64,000 nt of DNA, from NCBI RefSeq assembly GCF_050436995.1, contig NC_134776.1:11325001-11389000 (forward strand). Reading direction: 5' to 3'. Source of the stretch: Anticarsia gemmatalis. Lineage: Eukaryota > Arthropoda > Insecta > Lepidoptera > Erebidae. The translations under genes and the position numbers were made by a program. This document shows positions 1 to 15,400 of the stretch, piece after piece (the stretch's first letter is position 1; each line of letters begins with the position of its first letter). A model generated the notes under the pieces. The model had not been told where the DNA came from. It saw only the letters and a program-made list of their open reading frames with translations, and ran no database searches.

Positions 1-3000
1 GCACGCAACTTTCTGTCGCTCCCGGATACAAGCACGCAAAAAATACTTAACGCGATACGCAATTTAGATACCGTTGATATAGTTATTAACGACAGCTAAC
101 AGAGTTGTTTCCAGCTAACAGGGTAGCCGATCTAATATACTAGCGTAAGGAGTACATACATTATTATCAAACAATAAACACGCTTTTCTCAAAGTAAGAG
201 AAGCAGTAAAAGTTCCCATAAAGATTTAAGATTACATTTGGCCTTACAAGAGTATACACAATATTACATCATAACGAAACACAGTATATGAACAATTACG
301 CATTGTATAAAAATGTTATAAAGTATGTGCACGTTTTTATTTTCAATTCTAATTGTTCTATTATAAAATATAATTACGTTGGTTACGTATTTTTTAATGC
401 AATTCAAGTTTAACAAAATCACGTGATCTTGAACTCGAAATACTTTGGGTTCAAGGTAATGAAGATTCCACCCAACGATGAATAATTAAGGGTAATATTT
501 TTGCTACTCTTGTGCATAATTTACCTTGGACTAAATAAATGCCTGCAATAACAAATGAAGACTCAATTGCATTTTCCTTACCGCGAAGATGACATTGCAA
601 ATCAATATATCAATCATCAGTTATCAATCAACGACAATTATTGACAATAATTTTCATACAACATACTTTAACTGTTTCAGCCAACTTTAAATAATGTAAG
701 GCTTCATTTTCGCTTCAGTCGAGAAATCAACAACCTCACAAAGAGGCTCGTTTTATGAATTTGACTATATTTTAGGCATTTACAAGACATACAGATTTAT
801 GAAAGGAGTTTTAAAACTGTTTTGCCATTTTCTATTCGCTAGGAAATCCCTACGCCACTCATTTAACATAGTCAAGTAGATGGTCACCGGAGGTGCTATT
901 TAATACTATTTATATCTTCCATCGGCATTCGTACACAAAGTTATTGCATATAAATAAAGTCTAACAGATATTCACTTCCTTCATGCGTAATTATCAAGAT
1001 AACCGTGCAAGTGTAATCGAACCAGAGCTTGTTCGAAGATATACTTTAATCATGTAAATGAACAAGTTCCAATGATATGTAATTTGTGTCGTTTACGCAG
1101 AATTTAACCAGGATACTGTTTACGAGCGTGCTTTGTCGTCATAGAGCCTACGAAGGCCAACGAAAGGGGTTCTTTACTAAAGTTCGTGGCAATGGACAAT
1201 TTTGTGACTGATGATCGTTTCATACAAAATTATTTACTCTTTGTAGATACGGCAACACGAACACAACAACTATTTGAAATAAACACCTGCGGACTTTACG
1301 GTCACCACAAATTAAGCGCCGGAATTACGTATTTCATGTTTTTGTTGTGTTTTTACACCCACCATTCGTTTTAGAGAATCATCTACCCTATTGTTTTATG
1401 AATGATGTGACGTAAAAAATGTAATACTTAGCGTCAACACCAACACGACGAATGGTAAATTACGTAAATACTTGTTTCTAGAAAAAGTTATTCAAGGCTT
1501 AACGATATTTTCCGATAATAATCATGCCTGTCGTCGTGTGTGCGTTTGCCTGAGCCTGCGCACGATTTATGTATTTACACAATTATAAATACTAGAAAAA
1601 ATACTTATCTCTGGCGTAGCAATAATTACATATGTGCATTTATATCAACAATATATCATCGCTATGTATGGTCTGGGAGCAAAGTTTAATGTAACAACGT
1701 ATTCTAGTTACTCGTCTATATTTTCATATCAACTTATTTTTACGCCCAAATGAGCTATTACCGGACGCTTCACTTCGCCAACCAATTTAGAATACATTAT
1801 GCGACCTCTAAAAACTCAACATTCTTATCTTCATACTGTTATAAGTACGTAAAACTAACTGTATGTTGGTAAGTCAGGGCCTTTTCGAAACGTTTTTAAC
1901 GATGATAGTAAAAAAATAAATAAGGAAATTTAACACCGGATACGGATCGTTTGAGCTCTAGTCTGGCCTGTATAATGTATTGCTATTGTTGTTATCAATG
2001 AACGTGAAAACTCGTAATGTGAGGTTTTTCATAAACAATTTCTGTTGTTAGGTAAGTGTTAACACGTAACGCTTCTGAAACGTTCGCTGTAGTTTTCATG
2101 ACCACTGAAATTATGTTATAAAACCCGTTATTTTGTTCAGTTATTTGATAATTGATTAATAATGAGGTATAATTTCGATTGGTGATCTAATCGTTGTAGA
2201 GGAAATTGCGTTACTTTGTTTAACTAGTTACCAAGCCAGCAAAGTAAGTGAACAATTAGAGATGTTATTAAACTATAGGACATATTATTTGTTTAAAGCA
2301 GACGCGTCCTGTTCAACACGCGACCATTTAGCCGCGGATTTGTAAACAGAATTGATTGAGCTTGATAAACCACAATGAAACCTTGCTTATCATTAGTTTT
2401 ATGATTTCAGATCGTCACAGCGAATGAAAAATAATTGCAGAATTAGGTCAGGCGTTGTATTGTTAATTTGTGACGTCACAAGTAATCGTATTTGCACGAT
2501 TATTGTAAATACGATTATACGCTGATATTTTTGTACGTGAATGTAACATTTTTGCATATTATATAAAAGACTATAAAATTATGACATTGGTATACACAAA
2601 TTATGAGTAATGCGATTGTTAAATACCTTATCGATGTTACACAATTTGTAAGACGTATTTTAAACCCTAATAAACTAGTGGAACAACTAAAATATACAAT
2701 TAAATTATTTAAGATATAAATTATTTTATAACACTATTACAGCTTTTGATGTGAACATTTTTTATCATTATTTTCAGTTACATAAATTAGCATTAGATTA
2801 TATCATTTTGTGGTATTATTATTTTGTATTTTTAGAATGAAGAAGTCATCTAAATTGACATGTTCCAACGCATTATACACTTTTTACTTGGACTAGTAGT
2901 AAAAAGTGTTAAATTACGTACGGCTAAGTATTGTGAACGTTTGTTTTGTACATTCTTCTTCGTTAATCGTTCAAATAAGCCATTATTTTAAAACTTCTCA

Positions 3001-6000
3001 TGTTTTCCGTCTATTTTGGAATACCGTCAAACAAATTGCTGAATAATTTTCCTCAAGAATGGTACGACGTTTATTTTTAAATTACTTGCGAAGTTTAATT
3101 TGCCGTGCTTAGATTTGACAAGTTATCGCTAACGTCATATTCTGGGAATTGGAGATAACTACATCACTGAGCTCAAATCGGAGTTTTTTGCTTAGTATTT
3201 CATAGAAATCAATACATATGTACATATATCTTCACAGCTAAAAGGACGACCTAGTAACAGTATAGAAACAATTTTAAAACAATTCTTTCCAAAAATGGTT
3301 TCCAACACATGCGTGAAACAAGTATTCAGTGATAACGTTCGTTCGGCTGCCGATTTAAAACCATGTATGAATTATTTCTTGTTAGTTTTCATGTGAGCAC
3401 GTGCCTAGTTTATTCATTCATAACATACACCTATTTTATTTGTACAACACAATCGTCACGTCTTTTGTAAAGCTTATTTTCCACGACTCCTAGAACGTTA
3501 CAAAAAGAAAATGATATATAATAGCAAATATTTAAGTGTCATTTTTGTTTGGCAAGAACACTTGGTCGAGTTATGACGTAGCGGTTGGCAAATAACACGA
3601 TGTTTTCAGTAACATATGTAGACGTTTTTAAACATTTAAAGATGTTCGGTGAAAATATATGTCGTTGCATTCAAGACGTGCGTTTATGAAGAAATACGGG
3701 CTAAAGAATCGATGTAGCGGTTTTTACTTGTAATAAAAAGAGTAAATACTTAATAATTGTGGCGCTAATCATGAAACAAACAGTCGTCGTTTTTCCCTGA
3801 ATGATGTTGTAAAATATATAAAATATGCAATCGATGAATTACGATTGAAGCTGTAAATTATGATGCAAACATATTTACGATTCGTCTCCGGTAATACTTA
3901 ATTTAATACGAAAAAAATACGATAATAATATGCAATAAACTTCCTTTGCTTGATAAGTTCGAACGTAATAGCAAGGAAAACCAATACTTTACCAACACTG
4001 AAAGAAAATGTTGCGTTTTTTTTACTAACGTTACTACTCATAGTAAGTTTGACCTATCCCAAAACCCATTCATGGTTCTACTTACGTATATATGTCAACA
4101 AAACGGGACAATTCATGTTAGTTTATGGTGTTTCAATGTGTTTGTAGGTAATGATTAGAAGGCTCCCGTCAATTGACAATCCAATATTGACGTTAAGTTA
4201 TCGCATCAATTTAGAATCATCTGCTAAAAGGTCATCTCTTTGTATCACAGTTGACTGAATGCAAATATGTATTGGTCAATATTAGAAATACCCAAATACG
4301 AAAATAAAGAACGCGTACAGTTTTTTTTTTAATGGATATGGTGGTCCTAGTTTAGGCTTATCAGTCGATGTCAGTAATTAATTGTTGTGTATTTTACAGT
4401 TTTTAGTGGTTTCGAGGTCGACATTTAATTTATTACTTATCTACGAAATGCTAGTAAAACTTTTTCAATGATGACAACAAACTAGGTGTTTTTCTTTGCT
4501 TGCGTGCAGTATGAGAAACAAGGGATTTATTTTTGTGATACTGTGTAGGTTTACTTACCATAGTCATTCGTTTGTCATAAATACTCATTTGATTTATGTA
4601 GTCTACGTTTGGGTCAAATCTATGTCTTGTAGAATCAACAACGTACGGGAGATTTGAATAACACGAATAAGTATTATCATACAATATTTAACTAAAACTC
4701 AAACATTATTGGGTCAAAAATTCATTGTTGTGACACGGTCACCTGAAAACCTGTCATTGACTAAACTCAGACAAGGTAAGCAAGAGCGACAGTAAACTGT
4801 TATTTTTAGGGTTCCGTAGAAGATACCGACAGTTTACAACGAGTTTATACATACTTTATACTTTTAACGTATGCCTCTCACTCGATAAGACGTGCACGAA
4901 ATTCACTCCAAGTGAAAATTGTCGCCTATTACAAATTCTTAAGAGAGAATACCGGAGCTCAACTGATTTGAATATAACATTTTATAAGATGTTGACTTGT
5001 GATTTGACAAGACAAATATCTCTATCTTTTCGTGAACTACATAAGATACACTAAGCATTTTGATACGAAAAGGTTATGCTTACCCTAAATCTAATATAGC
5101 TAACAAAATACAGGGGTCTTAGTTGAAAATCGCCCGCTGTTCGGCTGTCACCTGTCCGTTAGTTGGTAAAAATGTCCAAATATATGAATACAGAACCTTC
5201 ATATGCTATTTAATAACACACTCCTCCGTTATTACGTTAACAGGCGCCAAAGAAAATAAAGTAAACATGTTAAAATGACTCTCGAATTGAAATCGAGTTT
5301 TAATATAATTCACGCGTCGTACGCTGGAGTTGTGTCGAAAATTTAATGCTATTTCGTCTGAGTTATAAATAAACGAAGGTTTTGGGCATAGAGACTGAGA
5401 GTACAAAAAATATCATACTATCATATTCTTTCAAGATGGCGAAATATTGAATAAAGAAGACATAATAGTAAACACAGATTCTCTTGTTACTTTTCCCGTT
5501 TATCCCGTTACGATCGAATACGTACATAGAATTTTTCAAATCCTTTAGATTTCTACAACCGAATTCATCTTACCACATTTTTAAATACTATCAAGTTAAG
5601 AAGTGTAGTTGATTATAAAATACAAAGCAGAGTTTCCATAGATGAACCTATTTACTAAAGAAGCCCAATATCGTCACTGTCAATAACCCAATAAGAGAAA
5701 GACACGCAAGAACCAAAAAAACTTAAATAAGGAAAATATACTGCACACGTCATAGTCAATCAAAAAGGATAATACTTTTTGCGAACTGGTTGCAGGAAGT
5801 ACGAATATATTAAGGCATGTAGACTATTAGCGAAAAGTATTTGTCGGTACAAAAAATATGTATAATATATTTTTTACCAAGAATAAGAAGGTCGAACATT
5901 TGAATGAGAAATTCGGTCATTCAATTTGACGTAACTGCACTTGTGTATACGAAATGCAAGTTAATATTTGCGCCGCTTATTGTTCTTTGTTTACTTCGAC

Positions 6001-9000
6001 GAGCTGCAGTTATTATCTTACCTACGAGATATGTTTCCAGAAGTAATAGGTAAATGCAGTATATTTTATGGTAAAAAGTACTTCAATATTGATACAATGT
6101 AACCTTCAGATGTCTTGAAATTAAATAACTATTTAAAAAATAAGTTGTCAACAATTTTTAAAAAGAAGCTTTATAAAAACGTGGTGTGATTATTCATAGT
6201 AGCATTTATTATTGTAATGTACAGATTAGTCTTATTTCACAATATAAATATATCAAATCAAACAGTAGCGGTAATACCAGCTGACAAAAGGAAAAGTAAA
6301 ATATAAATGTATAGACAGAATACCAAAACGTCGATTAAATGCAAATGGTCGATAAAGAGTCGTTACGACGATTAGTTTCGACGTTTTTATCGTTGATATA
6401 TCGTACAAGGCAGTCGAGCATCAACCGACATCTACAACGTGACTTACATACGCACACATTACAAATAATACTTGGAAATACAATATGCAAAAATAATTCA
6501 AGAAATTTTCGATGACAGGAAAACCGTATCCTGGATCCTGACCTATCCCAATAATATTTGAAGTAAAGGACTTTATTATTCTACTTCCTATTTAGATTGA
6601 CTGATCATCTTGAATGGACAACCACAATCATTTCATCCTCACATCCAATTAATATAAATTGCAATAGGTATTAGATAAATGCCTACATCTCATATCAATG
6701 TCACAGGAACATAAATAGTATCTATAACAGATCTACGCGAGCCGTTCAAAACGATGTCAATTTATCTGTGCCTAACGGTCACCCTCTTCCTTGTATTTAC
6801 TTTTCACATTTAAAATCTATGCATTCAATAACTGTGTATAAATATGGTAATGTTTGATGTCGAGGTGTGCCTGTTCTATGAGCAATGCTTGAAGATATTA
6901 CTTATTGATTTTCAAGGCGATAAGGAATCCAAGCCCGTAGGCGTATAAGTAATAAAGAAATAAAGAAAAAACATTAATTTTAAATACATCGGATAACAAA
7001 AAGGTAAAAAGAAAGGGGCAGCTACATAATAAATGTTTCTTTCTATCTCTTAAAGAATCGATACATGTTTCTTGCAGTCATTTCGTTCATATGACAGATC
7101 ACTGATCAAAAACGACTGTACGGACATTAACGGGACTCTCGAAAACACATTTCGAGCTTTAAAAGTTACGGTGATTAAGTTCTGATTAAAATTAAATTGG
7201 TACTTGTTTTTAAGTTGCAATTCAATCATTGATTGTGCTCATTTTGTTGATAACTGCACTTTTGTTTGGTGCAGCTAATATTTATACGTCACATTATACA
7301 AACACAAGCTTATAGTCGATGATAATACATACGTAACTTTAGTTTATGAAATAATTGAGTTGGGATAATTGTCGACTATTATTTTGGTTCTTTATGAAAT
7401 ATACCAAATATCATGATTATATCTCTTATAAGTGATTAACATTATTTTAAAGTATACCTACACTATTATTCATTCCTAATGCCAGCTCGTGAAATAACAC
7501 ATTAGTAATGCCTTACAAAACCTGTATTAATAAATTTCCACGAGTGCGCAGCAGGAAACTATGTAGCATATAATTGGATTAGAACCTGTTAGCCTTATCG
7601 GGATGATTCTCAATAAGACATATTTATAATCCACTTTGAAACCATGACCTTAGCTCTCAAGAATATAACAAGTATTCTAACATTGTCGGTTATAAAGAAT
7701 ATTTTCCTGAAAAACTTTAATTAAAATTCGTGCATAACTGCCATTGTTGTATAATAATTATAATGATATATTTCAAGTATCCGAACTATACACGATTATA
7801 ATCTGTCTTATTTGGCGGAATAACGAGCGTATTTCCCATGTTCTACGTTATTCCACGTTCCAAACCGTAAAGGATTTCAAATATTTTTATAGGTGTTATG
7901 TGGACGCCAGTTATTGAAATATATTTGTTACATAGCTCGCCAGTTTCAGATAAAAGATAGCAGAAATGGCAAAGGAGGGCGCGCAAGTAAATACGGGTCG
8001 GCTCAATGGTCGACTCGTTTTAATTTGCTTAAAAGCTAAAGTGTGGTCAACGTTTTTCAGTAAACTGGTCCAAGACGTTATCGGACAACAGTTCCACTAA
8101 TATGCACTTCTTTCTTTGAACGTTTTCTTTTAAACACCGTCATTTGCTTTTGTGGACAAACGGTCAATTTACTTAGTTAATTCTCAGAAACATAATGGTC
8201 GGTAGATTTGCCATCGTATTCGAATACCTGTACAATATTAATATTCAATATTTTTATGGACGATAATTATAGCGAAGACGTTTATCACCAGCAGACATTG
8301 CAAACTTTATTACCTGTTATTAGAGTTAAATATTTAACCATGCACATGTTGTGCAAAATAACGAAACTCGGTAATGGACTTTAGACAACGAAAATTATTG
8401 AGTTTTAATCATTGGAATCACTAACGTGAGGTATGTAAGTAACTCCACGCATCTAGGTTAGTCTCGAAAGATTGGATACAATGTTGGACAACGCTGCGAG
8501 CAATTTTAATGGGTTTGATCATTAGCTTCTGAATTAACTACTAACAGTGACGTTGATGTGATAAATCTAATTTTAGATGAGACTGGTGTCATTGTATGAT
8601 TGCATATTCATTGACGGTCGATAATCTCAGTCGTAAGGTTCTAGTGACGGCGGCGATCGTGGATGAGTCTAGGAACAATCAGAGTATTTGCTCAAGTGTA
8701 TGAGTTCTTTGTTACACACCCATTGTTCGATTATCGTCACATTCGAGTACCTAACAGGCCAAGAGTCTAAGGAAGCCCGAACACAAAGGATGCAACGGTT
8801 ACAATAACTATGACAAAGTTTTGGGATAACATACTCACTTGTACTTCCAAACTAACTTTGAAGCGCTACTACTTATCTAGTAAATCACGAAAAACCACAA
8901 AAAATCAAAGGTTGTGTTAGAAGCCCTGTAAGATACTACCACGATTGTCTACCACTGGCAAGGCCATAAATTACTTATCATAAAACAAATGTCAAAACCA

Positions 9001-11500
9001 TACATAGGAATCTTCACACAGTCTTATATATTTCCAACAGTGATGATGAAGCCGACGCGACCTAAATAAACTTCCTTGTATCAACCGAGGAAGTAGAACG
9101 GAATCATTGTAAAAAATCTACAATTAATAGCCGAGCCGAGATAAGCGGCCAATTAATAACTAGATAGAGGCAGTTCGATCTTAGCTATGTGGCCAATATA
9201 CACTTGGCCATTTAAACAATATATTAACTGAGATATTTACGTCGTATTCAACGTCCTTGTGGCACTTACAGAGGGGATCGTTTCTTGACTCTGCACCAAA
9301 CGAGTTGTTTTGACATTTGCTGGACACGGAGATAGGGTCGAATTGCAAACTCAACATTTAAACCATTTATAGGTAACTTTGAAAAGATCAGAGGCATAAA
9401 AATCAGTAAACATGTCATCATAATCTTCGAAAAATAGCTCAGATAATTTCATAGTCTCATTTATGCAAGCAAAATCGGAATATTCCCCAACCAATACGTC
9501 CTTAGCTGGTTAACACAGAAACCAGTAGCGTGAAGTCTATTTGGACAATATAAGCATGCGTAACAGCTTCATTCAAAACGTTGTTCGTGTGACAACCCAC
9601 TTGACGACTCTATACATTTTTTTCAAAACCACAAAGGTTCATTGTCAAACAATAACTTCGGTTGCTATAGAGTGAGAAGTTTTTTTTTAGTTTTTAATTA
9701 TGCGTCTCGGCGGTGTCCGTCCACAATCGAATTTGGTCGAAAGGACCTTCGCATGTGTGAAGGTGATGTAGCTTATAGAAAAAGGTGATCAAGGCATAAA
9801 ATTACTAAGAAGACCGCACATTGGATTTATAATAAGATTTTTGATCAAGGATCTTGTTGTTACGATGAAAAATATCGAAGAATTTTACTAGGCATAGATG
9901 GCGAATCGCTGTCGTCTGAAGGTTGTCCCTTTAAATTAGTCATTCTTAAAATCGTCAATCATTCTGAATAGAGCCGTTACCTTAGCCGTTAGGTGACAAA
10001 ATAGTTGTAACTATTATTTACGCGTTAATGAGGTATTTATGGATAATGCTTAAAATTAGCCTAGCCCATAAATAAATAATACATTAAACCTTACTAATTA
10101 TTCTATAACTTGATAATATATCATTATGAAGTATGTCTCGATTATTATCTAAACTGTTTTTGCTAAGTAATGGATACCTAACGGCCAAAAAAACATATTT
10201 ATGTACCCAAAACACATTAAAATTTATTATTCTACTGAATTAAAACAAGTTGATATTTTTATGAAATAAATCTCGATTTGTTTGCTTCTATTTGTGTCGC
10301 AAACGAGAAAAGCTAATGTTAAGGACATTTTTTTATTAAATTTAATGTTAAATCGTTTTTAAAAGGCAAAACGCTGGGTTTACTCAATACCTAGAACTGT
10401 TAATTGTTCTGCGGATAACATCAATCGAAATCATTAAACATCATGATAAGAGATACAAAATAATAAATCACATCTTTGAAAAAAATGCGTTCCCCATTTG
10501 ATATCACGTTGCCAAATAATTTCCTGAGTTTCCCCCCTATAATCCTCACTCTATCTCTTTTAAATTATGACCTCTCATTCGCACGAAATTGAAGGGTGAA
10601 CTTGTATTGATTTATGATGTTGTGAACTCGCGAATTAGGGGTCAACATCGATTTTATATCAAACTGCTGACCTTGAGGAAATCGATAAGAGGGTGCGATG
10701 ATCATGTAACTGGTTTTGTGAGTCCTGGAAGATATTATCTTGACTTAGTTTGCGAGTAGATGAACTTTTCATACTTTTATATTTTGTATTCAGTTTTAGT
10801 TTTTACAATACAATATTTAAAAAAAAACTGTAGTAAAAACGCACGGCAAATTGTTATTTATCTATAGCTTTAATAAAACTTAGGTAGGATTTTTGTTTTA
10901 AATTCTTTCGAGTACCTACGTAGCTTAATTAATTCGTCAAATTAAATAACCGCATATAATATTTTTATAATCTACGTTATTTCAATAGTTGTTATCCGCT
11001 GTAATTAGTATTCTAACGCATTGTTTTATTAAAATTTGAGACCATATTTAAACCTGCACATTTTAGGGAGTTAACAAAACCCAGGCTACGCAGAAATATT
11101 TTTTTGAACATTGTTTAAAAAACAAGCAGTGATTGGTGCACTTAGTGATGTAAACAACTTAATGAAAATCCCAACATTTTTTAAATATGTAGGTAAATAA
11201 AGTATTAAGTATAATATTTTAATCATCAATATTTACTTGTATAACCACTAAGAACGGAGCAGTACCTTTTTTTAATTTATACATGTTATTTTACTAATCT
11301 ATCTTGTAGGTAAAGCATTTGACTTCTTTACCTTGTTTTCAAAAAACAAATTATTAATTAACCAGATCCAAATTGTGACCTTGCAAGACGAAAACCAATA
11401 AACGTCTATGCAATAAATTAATTCAACCGCATCATTTAATAACATCGTATTTGATGACTACGTCTGCGTAATAAATCGTACCATTATGTAAAACTGCTTA
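1..11500. other. Gene-poor AT-rich stretch
   Basis: I see no gene I can support here. The sequence is AT-rich, with frequent stops in all six frames; the longest open frames (60-77 codons) have ordinary chance composition and no recognisable domain. The only repeat I recognise is a short fragment at about 4.8 kb. It could be intergenic DNA or a long intron of a gene whose exons lie outside the window; the sequence alone does not decide this. Confidence 0.6.
4801..4819 (-). repeat. Fragment of a common lepidopteran interspersed repeat
   Basis: The string TTTTTAGGGTTCCGTAG matches the end of a very abundant lepidopteran repeat as I remember it, in which the complementary strand reads about 'ggacagacatgacgaa...ataagggttcc'. 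A second fragment of the same family lies at 22.1 kb. Only the terminal bases are preserved, so this is a relic. The family assignment is from memory. Confidence 0.35.
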
Positions 11501-11519
11501 TTCTAAAATAACTGCCCAC

Positions 11520-12080
11520 TGAACGTTCACTTACTAATGAACTTACGATAAGGGCCGATGTTAATGATGCCGGCGGACTCGAACCTGTTCCTATCTCTCA
11601 CTATTCATTAGCATAACTGTCTTAGCAGTGAACTCTTATCGCTTAATTAGTCGGACCGTGCGGAGTACACCGGTGACCAGACCCGAGGGTTCCACCGTCG
11701 ACAATTCTGGCCGATACGATTTGTCACCGTTTATATGTTAATGAGAAAGCGGACAGGTCATACGTGTTTGACAACTCACAAATATCTACATGGGGCGATG
11801 CACAATGAACGTATACAGATTATTGACCGAAGACGTACACGACATGACGACATTGTGCCATTTTGTCAATTCGCTACTTGTATGTGCTAAACACAACGGA
11901 CTACCTTGACCTAGATGAACAGATTGAGCCCCCGGAGATACAAGAAATGCAGATGTCTCACGTGAAGGTTGCGGCCAAAGAAAACGATGAATGGGTCAGT
12001 ACAAGCACGAAGGACCCTTTCAGTCCGCAGACAGAAAAAGTGCTAAAATACACACCCAATATGGTGTAGCATTCAAGCAT
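11520..12080 (+). other. Less AT-rich patch with a weak exon-like ORF
   Basis: This patch is visibly less AT-rich than its flanks. From 11,863 to a TAG at 12,067-12,069 the plus strand is open for 68 codons, with an acidic composition that looks more protein-like than the neighbouring open frames (for example DYLDLDEQIEPPEIQEM). There is no in-frame ATG near its 5' end, so it could only be an internal or terminal exon. A possible acceptor is the CCTTGACCTAG just before ATGAACAG. A poly(A)-like AATAAA follows at 12,274-12,279. I recognise no family, and it may be a chance ORF. Confidence 0.2.
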
Positions 12081-12479
12081 TGTGTGCTTATGAATGTGAA
12101 TATTGATCTTGTTTAATGTCTTCAAAAACGAAGTAGTTCTTCTACTTGATGTGTCTAAACTGTATTATAAGTTTGATACTTCTAGTAAAAAAGCGGACCG
12201 GTATACAGGATGTACATTAGATTTGCAAACATTACTAGCTCATTTGCGTGAATGATAAATGACCAGATACTAAAATAAATTGGGTCGCGGTAGCTTAAGT
12301 TTTACCGACGAGTTTTTCGTCTCTAACGTAAGTTAACCTAGAAACGCTGATCACGATGTTTGCTAACAGGATATTGTCGTAAGATCACTAACGGTTCTTT
12401 GCGGCGCCACTTACTAATACGCGAGGAAAAAAGCACACTTCAAGAATCGACTCGAACCAAGTCCTTGTTCACAAACCGA

Positions 12480-15400
12480 GAATAAACACCAACTTTTAAA
12501 AAATATTCTCAAAAATAAAGTCCAAACAACATTCTTGAATGTTATTCGTTTTTTGAGACACCTCGCCTCGAAGACTCATGATTTCTCTTATTTTGTTTAC
12601 GTCAGTCGCAGCCCCTCAGAATCGCCACTTCATATGCATAATCTTACTCGTAAAGGCGTTGTACCGAAATCAACCATGTCAATATTATGTTCAACTAATA
12701 GTAGTTAATTTGTAATTTGTGTAACGAACACGTTAATATATTTTCCACTTGAAGTACAACGTATGGCACAAGAAGCACGTTTTGTTCAACACGTTTAATT
12801 TATTTTATATTTATCCATGGTGGGAAAAAACAATTGAGCTCACTTAGCTACGGTTAAATAGGTCAATATAAATATCGCTTGTTTATTTTCAATAACTGGA
12901 GCCTTGACTGAGTGTCCGAGTGCATTTGCCTACATTGCCAAATCCACATACGGGCGACGCACTCAAATAACCAGTTCCTTAGCTTATCTCGGCATCCACA
13001 TTCGAGACCGGTTCCAGCCAGCAATAGGCGTGTTCTTAAGATCAAAAATAACCTGGAAAATAAACAATTTTGCTGAAGAAAGAATAACGTAAGTTGCAAA
13101 CATGCGAGTTCGTCCGGTCCTGAAACGAGAGTCATTTTTGCTATTCGTTCAATTGATGTGTCGCGGCCGCAAAAAAAGCTGATTTTATATCATTGAAACA
13201 TATTGAATATCAATTGATTCGAGGACTTGTGCTGGTGTAAACACGAACTTGTCAGTGCACGTTGACTCAACTCTGGTTTACATTAACGCAAGCGAAGAGT
13301 GTGTACAGAATATCATTCATACTCTCCGTACATCGGAGATCTTCAACATAATTATTATTAGATATATCATATTCTGTGTAAATATTTGTACAAAAAAAAC
13401 TAGCCCCGACATTATAGCAACTAATAAATAATGGTACTAATAAATTAAACTAGCTTACATTAAATAGTCAGAGATATGGAAATATCAATAAAAAAAGCAC
13501 GATGACTGGCATATTTTCCTTTAATGGCGTCGAATTTTTTGTTTTAATTGGACGAATAATATAACACGTTTAACGTAATATAGAATACCGGTATAAGCCT
13601 TGCGAAACATTAAGACTGAAAATTAGTAAGATGATGTTCATTGTCTATTGTCATTAAAAATATAATGTAGACTAATTAAGTACCGTCATAATTTAGTTTT
13701 CTATCATCAGTAGCGATGTAGAAAAAAGACAAAGTAAAATGCAACTCAACTTAAACACTTGACGCTATAAAGAAGACTCACCCCCGGTTTCTGAGGTGCA
13801 TATAGCGGTAGTTTATCTATTCAATAGCGTTAAAACTCGTATAAGAAATCGATATTGAATAAATAAACTACCGCTAAATGTACTCAGTAACCGGGGGTCA
13901 ATCATGCAAAAGTATGCAAAATTCAAACTTGAATTTGTGTTCAAATAATAATAGACGTCGTACTCGCTCAAGATTCTTGGCATACACTTTTGAGTGGCAC
14001 ATATTGTCGCGGCCCCGAATGTTTGGGAAAACCCCTAAGAAGGAAAAAAGATACTCGTAATAATATATTGGGAAAGAGATATTAATATTTTAATGTATGT
14101 TTAAAGCACGTGTAAAGGTGAAAAGTGTCAACTTACAGTTTTAGAATACGTCATGTAAGTAGATAGAGTATGAAATATTATGTACCGTGAAATCTAATGG
14201 TGTGATTCATAGCGCCATTCGTATTCATCACTTTAAAAAGAATAGCGCTTTACACGATTAGAGAACCCTAAAACGCAAATTAATACAAATTATTCATAAA
14301 TTTGAGCAGGTATTATTATTTTGATCGCCAAAAAGACCCTTTTTAAATCAATTAATCACGTAGAACATTGATTACACCTAACAACAGGTAAACAAGTAAA
14401 CATGTATAGGTAGTAAGTAGGTAAATATTTATGTTCTCCCATTAGCACTAGTGACCTAGCTACGCACTGTCACGTACTGCTGACCTAGGGCTGCGATAAA
14501 CGCGACGACAACGCCTTCAAAACGACCGATGTAGCTTCCTCAAAGACAATTAAATGTTTCTCTAAAATCATACATTATTATACACCTACACCTCACTATA
14601 AAAAACACGCATATAACTAATAATAAGCTCGAGATTTTCCTTAAAAAATAAGAATACTTAATTTCAGGCTATTCTTGCTAGTTTTAAATAGCAAAAGGTG
14701 GCATTCCACATTCTAACCACGTAAGTAATCTAACATTTTCTGTACATGTAACATGCTATTTACGGTGTTACTAAAAACCAGATTAATTTGGCAAAAACGG
14801 TTGTAAAAAGAAAACGTCGCGTATTTTGTTTAATGGATTTGACGTTATATCGTTTCTCAGAGGGCCGACATGCGAAATGATCGTTAAGGCTTATGTAAGC
14901 GCTTGTACAGGAATCGTTTTCCTATCATGGCTTCTTTGTAACAGCTCCTACATCATGAACAAAGTAACAATGATGGATTAACTTCGAACGATTACTTACT
15001 AATTACATAAACCTATAATAACTATAAGCGTTTTTCTCGACCTTTTTCTTGCTTAGCTGTTTAAGAAAGTATAAAAAGTGTTCAAAAATATACGCATATA
15101 ATCAGAAATCTCGCACACAACTGTCTAATAAGTCTCTGCTAACAAGTGGAGAATCCTAAAAATGCTTTAATTAAAACACACCTAGCCGCTTTCATCCTCA
15201 GATGAATACTCAATTAAGTTTAGTGTTATTTAAGCACAACTTAAACTCTAGGGTTATGTAACGGCTGACCACCTCCACGTTTCTTCACGCCACCAAAGTG
15301 ACCAACGCGCCGCCAGATCGAACTAGTTATATCCAGTTAATTTGAAATAGCGACGCATTATTTTTAAACGATTTTCGTCCAAACGATAACTGTGGCTCGT

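Noticed and set aside
11572..11592. Canonical-looking B box GGTTCGAGTCC on the minus strand, possible tRNA
   Set aside because: The T-arm stem does not pair beyond two bases, and no A box, anticodon arm or acceptor stem can be drawn around it.
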